A DNA stretch of 64,000 nucleotides. It comes from Pseudomonadota bacterium. Its GTDB lineage: Bacteria; Pseudomonadota; Gammaproteobacteria; Xanthomonadales; Xanthomonadaceae. The position numbers were made by a program, and so were the translations under genes. Of this stretch, positions 59,711-64,000 are shown piece by piece. The stretch covers positions 1 through 64,000 of the forward strand of contig JAEZYE010000024.1 in assembly GCA_023419315.1 (NCBI GenBank), given 5' to 3'. The notes under the pieces are model-generated. The model worked only from the letters and a program-made list of their open reading frames with translations. It was not told the origin of the DNA and made no database searches. Numbering within the stretch: the stretch's first letter is position 1; the number at the start of each line of letters is the position of its first letter.

Positions 59711-60691
59711 TCAGTCCAGCTCCGGCACATCGCCCGCGAGCACGGGCGCCATGTGCAGGTACCGCGTGGTGCGGCGCTTGTTGCGGATGTCCTCGTACAC
59801 GGCTTCGGCCTGGGCAAGGTCGATGCCGAGCGCGGTCGCCAGTTCGCTCGCCGGGCGGCCATGGTTGAGCGCCCAGATCGCCAGATCCATCTGCTGGTAG
59901 GGCAGTGCGAAGTAGAACTCGTCCTGGCCCTGGCTGAGGCTGTAGGTGTCGGTGGTCGGGATGGCGGCGCACACGCGTTCGGGCAGGCCGAGGTGGCGCG
60001 CCATGCCGTAGACCTGCGACTTGTACAGGTGTGCAATCGGCTTGACGTCGGCCGAGCCATCGCCGTTCTTCACGAAGAAACCCTGGTCGTATTCGACCCG
60101 GTTCGGCGTGCCGACCACGCCATAGTTCAGGCGGTCGGCGTGGAAGTATTCCAGCGTCTTGCGGATGCGCTGCTTGAAGTTGGTGGCGGCCACGATGGTG
60201 AGGTAGTCGGCCAGCGCGAGTTCGCGTTCGACGATTTCATCGGCCGGCGTCTGCGCGATCAGGCGGAAACGGTTGATGCGTCCTTCGGTGCCGCCATCGA
60301 TGACGATCTTGAACTTCCAGCCTTCGCCGTATTCGGGCAGCGTGTTGCGCACGGCTTCATCGCGCGCGCGGTAGCAGCCGATGGCCGCGAGCGTCGGCGC
60401 GATGTCCACGGTTTCCGTGCGCACGCCCAGATGCTCGGCGAGGATGCGTGCGCGCGCGGCGCTGTCATCGGAGGAATCCTGCTCCGGCAGGATCAGCGTG
60501 AACACGCGATCCGGGCCGAGCGCGCGCACCGCGAGCGCGGCGCTCACGGAACTGTCGATGCCGCCGGAAATGGCGACGACCAGGCCGCGGCGATGCAACT
60601 GCCGCGCGGTGATTTCGCGCAGCCGGGCGGCAATGCGGTCGGCTTCCTGTTCGTAGTCGATGTCGAGGACGTGGCGGTCGAGGCTGCTCAT
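59711..60691 (-). CDS. NadE-like ATP-pyrophosphatase amidating enzyme
   Basis: A 326-residue protein of the NH3-dependent NAD synthase family. The PP-loop is SGGIDSS (42-48); KQRIRKTLEYFHADRLNYG and KNGDGSADVKPIAHLYKSQVYG hold the binding residues. There is no glutaminase domain. NadE makes NAD from deamido-NAD, but location in an ACP/ligase/acyltransferase operon of a polysaccharide locus suggests amidation of a sugar-nucleotide or acyl intermediate instead. ATG overlaps the ligase stop (ATGA). Both roles remain possible. Confidence 0.8.
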   Translation of the reverse strand: MSSLDRHVLDIDYEQEADRIAARLREITARQLHRRGLVVAISGGIDSSVSAALAVRALGPDRVFTLILPEQDSSDDSAARARILAEHLGVRTETVDIAPTLAAIGCYRARDEAVRNTLPEYGEGWKFKIVIDGGTEGRINRFRLIAQTPADEIVERELALADYLTIVAATNFKQRIRKTLEYFHADRLNYGVVGTPNRVEYDQGFFVKNGDGSADVKPIAHLYKSQVYGMARHLGLPERVCAAIPTTDTYSLSQGQDEFYFALPYQQMDLAIWALNHGRPASELATALGIDLAQAEAVYEDIRNKRRTTRYLHMAPVLAGDVPELD

Positions 60692-62190
60692 GAGGTTGCG
60701 ATCTGCTCCATCAGTTGGACGCGACGCACCTTGCCGGAAGCAGTCCGGGGCAGGGCGTCGACGAAGGTGACATGGCGGGGAATCTTGTACGGGGCCAGGC
60801 GCGCGCGGCAGTGCGCCTTGATGCGGTCTTCCGCGCGCGGAGGCAATGCGTCGGCGACGACGAACGCCTGGATGACCTGGCCCATGATTTCATCGTCGAT
60901 GCCGACGACGGCGACTTCGCGCACGCCCGGCATCTCGGCGATCACTTCTTCCACATCGGTCGGATGCACGCGGTGTGCGCCGGTCTTGATCATGTCGCTG
61001 CGGCGTCCCTGCAGGAACAGGTAGCCGTCCGCATCCAGATGGCCCAGATCGCCGGTGTGCAGCCAACCCTCGCGCAGCGCGATGCGGGTGGCTTCGTCGT
61101 TGTTCCAGTAGCCCTGCATGACGTTCGCGCCGCGCACGCAGACTTCGCCGCTTTCGCCGGCGCCGGCTTCGCTGCCGTCATCGCGGCGGATGCTCCATTG
61201 CACGCCCTCGATCGGAATGCCGACCGAGCCGAGCTTCTGTTGCAGCCGTTCCGGCGGCAGCCAGCTGATGCGCGAGGTCGCCTCGGTCTGGCCGTACATC
61301 ACGAACAGTTGCGGCTGCGGCAGCACCTCGCGCAGGCGTTGCGTCAATGCGGGCGACATCGCCCCGCCGGCCTGTGTCAGGTAGCGCAGCGAATCCAGCC
61401 GCGACGCGCGCGCGGCAAGGTGATCGATCAACAAGGCGAACGTGGACGGCACGCCGGGAAAGCCGGTCGCGCGGTGCTGCTCGATGGCGTCGAGCACGGC
61501 CAGCGGGAACATCAGGCTGGGGCCGAGCACCACGCATGCGCCGATCATCAGATGCGTGTGCAGCACCGACGCCCCGTACGCGTAATAGAACGGCAGCACG
61601 CTGAGTGCGCGATCCTCGGCGGTCAGCGCCAGGTAGCGCACGATCGAACCGGCGTTGGCGAGCAGGTTGCCGTGGCTCAGCATCACGCCTTTCGGCGCGC
61701 CGGTCGTGCCGGACGTATAGAGAATCACCGCGAGCGCGGCCGGATGCAGGGTGACGGTGTCGATGCCGTCCACGGCTTCACTCGCCGGCAACGCGTGCAG
61801 GTCTTCCAGCGCGGTGAACCCGGCTTCCGGTTGCCATTGCGCAACGGCTTCGCGCGCATCGGCGTGGACGGCTTCGAACACCACGTGCCGTGCATGCGCA
61901 TGTTGCAGCCAGGGGAGGAAATCGCGCACGCGCGCCTGCGCATTCATCGGCACCACGATCGCGCCGGCGAGCCACGCGCCGTACCAGGCGATCGCGGCTT
62001 CCAGCCGGTTCGGCAGGATCAGCGCGACCCGGTCGCCACGCGCGACGCCACGCGCGCGCAGGTGCGCCGCGAAGCCGGTCGCACGGGACCAGAATTCCCC
62101 GTAGGCCACCTGGCGTTCGCCGTCGATGAGCGCGACCCGCGAGGCATGCTCACGGGCGACGCGTTCGACGCGGGCGGGCAGTGAATCCAT
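60688..62190 (-). CDS. AMP-forming acyl-activating ligase
   Basis: A 500-residue member of the acyl-CoA synthetase/adenylation superfamily. The AMP-binding P-loop is YTSGTTGAPKG (158-168). Also visible are YGQTEATSRISWLPPE, the A8-type hinge GDLGHLDADGYLFLQGRRSDMIK, and the C-terminal catalytic lysine in PRTASGKVRR. Placed 12 bases after an acyl carrier protein gene, it would load that carrier. It resembles exosortase-A-associated acyl ligases in polysaccharide loci, but the acyl group is unknown. Confidence 0.9.
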   Translation of the reverse strand: MDSLPARVERVAREHASRVALIDGERQVAYGEFWSRATGFAAHLRARGVARGDRVALILPNRLEAAIAWYGAWLAGAIVVPMNAQARVRDFLPWLQHAHARHVVFEAVHADAREAVAQWQPEAGFTALEDLHALPASEAVDGIDTVTLHPAALAVILYTSGTTGAPKGVMLSHGNLLANAGSIVRYLALTAEDRALSVLPFYYAYGASVLHTHLMIGACVVLGPSLMFPLAVLDAIEQHRATGFPGVPSTFALLIDHLAARASRLDSLRYLTQAGGAMSPALTQRLREVLPQPQLFVMYGQTEATSRISWLPPERLQQKLGSVGIPIEGVQWSIRRDDGSEAGAGESGEVCVRGANVMQGYWNNDEATRIALREGWLHTGDLGHLDADGYLFLQGRRSDMIKTGAHRVHPTDVEEVIAEMPGVREVAVVGIDDEIMGQVIQAFVVADALPPRAEDRIKAHCRARLAPYKIPRHVTFVDALPRTASGKVRRVQLMEQIATS

Positions 62191-62202
62191 GCCGGCGGCG
62201 GA

Positions 62203-62451
62203 TCAGCTGGCCAGCTTGCGGCTGACGAATTCGTCCACGGTCTGGATCGTGTCGAAATTCGCCGGGGTCATTTCTTCCGGCACGATCTGCAGCTTGAACT
62301 GGTCTTCGAGGAAGAAGATCAGTTCGTGGATGCCGGTGGAATCGATGATGCCGCCGCGGATCAGGGAGTCCTGATCGCCGATGGCGGAAAGATCGTTGGA
62401 GAACAGGAAATTCTCCAGGATGAACTGCTTGATTTGCTGCTTCTGCTGCAT
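62203..62451 (-). CDS. Acyl carrier protein
   Basis: An 82-residue acidic four-helix carrier. The phosphopantetheine site is Ser38 in GGIIDSTGIHEL; the usual Asp-Ser-Leu is Asp-Ser-Thr, marking a specialised carrier rather than the fatty-acid AcpP. It is first in the operon acp-ligase-nadE-like-GNAT. A GGGACC sequence eight bases upstream is the ribosome site. Confidence 0.92.
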   Translation of the reverse strand: MQQKQQIKQFILENFLFSNDLSAIGDQDSLIRGGIIDSTGIHELIFFLEDQFKLQIVPEEMTPANFDTIQTVDEFVSRKLAS

Positions 62452-62586
62452 GGTGGTCCCCGGTCGGACGGTGTGTCGGCTGTCAATGAAAACGCAAGCC
62501 CCACAGGCATCCGGCCAGTTTTTTCACGCCGGGACCACGCGAAACGGGGTGCTACCATCGCCGGCGCCTTCATCCCGACGCCGCCG

Positions 62587-63756
62587 CCGATGCGCCTTCC
62601 GACGCTTGTCCTCGCGCTGGGCCTGACCGCCTGCCATCCCGCCGCACCGGATCCGGCCGTGCAACCGCATGCGAGCGTTGGCGCCACTCCGCAGCGGTAT
62701 GCGTCCGAACGCGGCGATTTCACCGTCACCGAGCTGGTCGCGGACCTCGAACATCCGTGGGCGCTGGCCTTCCTGCCCGACGGCGCGATGCTGGTCACCG
62801 AGCGGCCAGGACGCTTGCGCCGCATCGAAGCCGGTGGCGCGGTGTCGGCGCCGATTGCCGGCCTGCCGGACATTTTCGTCGACGGCCAGGCCGGCCTGCT
62901 GGACGTGGCGCTGTCGCCGGATTTCCCGAGTGATGGATTGATTTACCTGTCCTTCGCAGAACCGACGCTGCGCGGCAACAAGGCCGGCACGGCAGTGGCG
63001 CGCGGGCGACTGGACGGCGCGGCCTTGCGGGAGGTCGAGGTCATCTATCGCCAGGAGCCCAAGCTTTCGCATGGAACCCACGTCGGTTCGCGGCTGGTCT
63101 TCGACGATGCCGGCCATCTGTTCGTCACCCAGGGCGACAACCGGCTGGCGGCGGCGGCCGCGCAGCAACTGGATTCGCTGCCGGGAAAACTGGTCCGCCT
63201 CTGGCCGGACGGGCGCATCCCCGCTGACAACCCGTTCGTGCAGCGCGAAGGCGCGCGCGGTGAAATCTGGTCCTACGGCCATCGCAACATCCAGGGCGCG
63301 GCGCTGCATCCGCAGACGCGCGAACTGTGGACCAGCGAACACGGCCCGATGGGCGGCGACGAGATCAACCGTATCCGGCCCGGCGCCAACTACGGCTGGC
63401 CGCTGGCGACGCACGGCATCGACTACAACGGCAAGCCGGTCGAAGGGTCGCGCGGGCGCAGCCTGCCCGGCATGCAGGATCCGGATTACGTGTGGGAGAA
63501 GTCGCCGGGCGTCAGCGGCATGGCGTTCTACACCGGCGCGCGCTTCCCGCAATGGAAGGGCAACCTGTTCCTCGGCGCGCTGGCGGGCAAGGCACTGATC
63601 CGGCTGGAACTGGACGGCGATCGCGTGGTGCACGAAGAGCGGTTGCTCGGCGAACGCGGTCAACGGATTCGCGACGTTCGCCAAGGGCCGGATGGCGCGC
63701 TCTACGTGCTGGTCGATGCACCGGACGGGAAACTGCTGCGCATCGCGCCGCCCTGA
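62587..63756 (+). CDS. PQQ-type aldose sugar dehydrogenase lipoprotein
   Basis: A 389-residue protein with lipobox LTACHP (Cys15) after a short signal, so it is a periplasmic lipoprotein. The six-bladed propeller of soluble aldose sugar dehydrogenases (YliI type) is evident: HPWALAFLPDGAMLVTERPG, SHGTHVGSRLVFDDAGHLFVT (split by the loop), YGHRNIQGAALHP, TSEHGPMGGDEINRIRPGANYGWP. These contain the PQQ and calcium residues. It oxidises aldoses and passes electrons to the respiratory chain. It is divergent from the acyl-carrier operon. Confidence 0.92.
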   Translation, partial: PMRLPTLVLALGLTACHPAAPDPAVQPHASVGATPQRYASERGDFTVTELVADLEHPWALAFLPDGAMLVTERPGRLRRIEAGGAVSAPIAGLPDIFVDGQAGLLDVALSPDFPSDGLIYLSFAEPTLRGNKAGTAVARGRLDGAALREVEVIYRQEPKLSHGTHVGSRLVFDDAGHLFVTQGDNRLAAAAAQQLDSLPGKLVRLWPDGRIPADNPFVQREGARGEIWSYGHRNIQGAALHPQTRELWTSEHGPMGGDEINRIRPGANYGWPLATHGIDYNGKPVEGSRGRSLPGMQDPDYVWEKSPGVSGMAFYTGARFPQWKGNLFLGALAGKALIRLELDGDRVVHEERLLGERGQRIRDVRQGPDGALYVLVDAPDGKLLRIAPP

Positions 63757-63785
63757 ACGTTGTCCGCTGAAGATGCGCGGCGGTG

Positions 63786-64000
63786 TCAGCCTGCGCCGGC
63801 CAGCACGTCTTCGCGTTCGCGCACCGGTGCGGCGGCCCTGAGCGGCTTGCGGCCGATGAAATCCACCGTCGTCACGCACAGCCGATCCGCCGGGATGCCG
63901 GCGAATTGCGGGTGGACCGGCACGCCGGCCAACTGCTGCAGGCGCTCCGGCAGCACGGTGGTGGTGTCCAGCACGATGTCGAAGCCCAGCGCGCGTGCGT
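63786..64000 (-). CDS. Unrecognised protein, C-terminal part (runs off window end)
   Basis: The minus strand is open from the window edge to a TGA at 63786, giving about 71 C-terminal residues, including ALGFDIVLDTTTVLPERLQQ and FAGIPADRLCVTTVDFIGRK. Codon use is that of real genes here. I do not recognise the family; the true start lies beyond the window. Confidence 0.6.
   Translation of the reverse strand, partial: ARALGFDIVLDTTTVLPERLQQLAGVPVHPQFAGIPADRLCVTTVDFIGRKPLRAAAPVREREDVLAGAG

Overview
This is one contiguous window, but probably from two genomes. Bases 1 to about 1433 are visibly lower in GC. They carry a two-gene operon of Bacillota type: a diacylglycerol-glucosyltransferase-like gene with an AGGAGG ribosome site, coupled to the first 41 codons of a secreted protein. 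Downstream of a tRNA-Thr gene everything is GC-rich and looks like a gammaproteobacterium of the Xanthomonadaceae (Lysobacter/Luteimonas-like). The reasons are the rpsP-rimM-trmD-rplS and lexA-recA-recX-alaS-csrA blocks, the TTAGTAGTAATACTACTAA LexA operator, several TonB receptors, and the family content. The tRNA has a C.U mismatch in its acceptor stem, as expected if its two halves come from different organisms, so the left end is most likely an assembly chimera.

Layout. 1.6-8.8 kb: two S41-type peptidases around an M61 peptidase and radA, then a YpjD/CcsA-like membrane protein. 8.9-14.1 kb: housekeeping (ffh, a class IV aminotransferase, rpsP-rimM-trmD-rplS, an Hsp15-like S4 protein). 14.1-18.6 kb: a DUF937 protein, katG and a di-haem peroxidase lipoprotein, forming a peroxide-defence group. 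18.7-25.4 kb: mutS, a zinc alcohol dehydrogenase and a TonB-dependent receptor. 25.5-31.7 kb: pncC, the SOS genes lexA-recA-recX, alaS, csrA and tRNA-Ser. 31.7-32.6 kb is a gene-poor, possibly decayed stretch between tRNA-Ser and tRNA-Arg.

33-43 kb is accessory: an exported beta-helix protein, then a FecI-like sigma factor, FecR-like anti-sigma factor, a TonB receptor with an STN signalling domain, a Tat-exported PhoD phosphatase and an exported metallo-beta-lactamase-fold hydrolase. This reads as a regulated system for taking up and cleaving an external, perhaps phosphorylated, substrate. 43-47 kb holds a small coupled gene pair (87-aa protein and lipoprotein) and a KaiC-like ATPase translationally coupled to a hybrid histidine kinase. 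47-52 kb holds a beta-propeller protein, a fatty acid hydroxylase divergent from a GlxA-type AraC regulator, and a BCCT transporter.

52.4-62.5 kb is a surface-polysaccharide locus: heparinase/alginate-lyase-like enzyme, priming sugar transferase, GT2 glycosyltransferase, polysaccharide deacetylase, and a tight four-gene operon (acyl carrier protein, acyl-activating ligase, NadE-like amidating enzyme, GNAT-like acyltransferase). That operon looks like a sugar-modification module and is the best candidate here for incompletely described biochemistry. The window ends with a lipoprotein aldose sugar dehydrogenase and an unrecognised partial gene.
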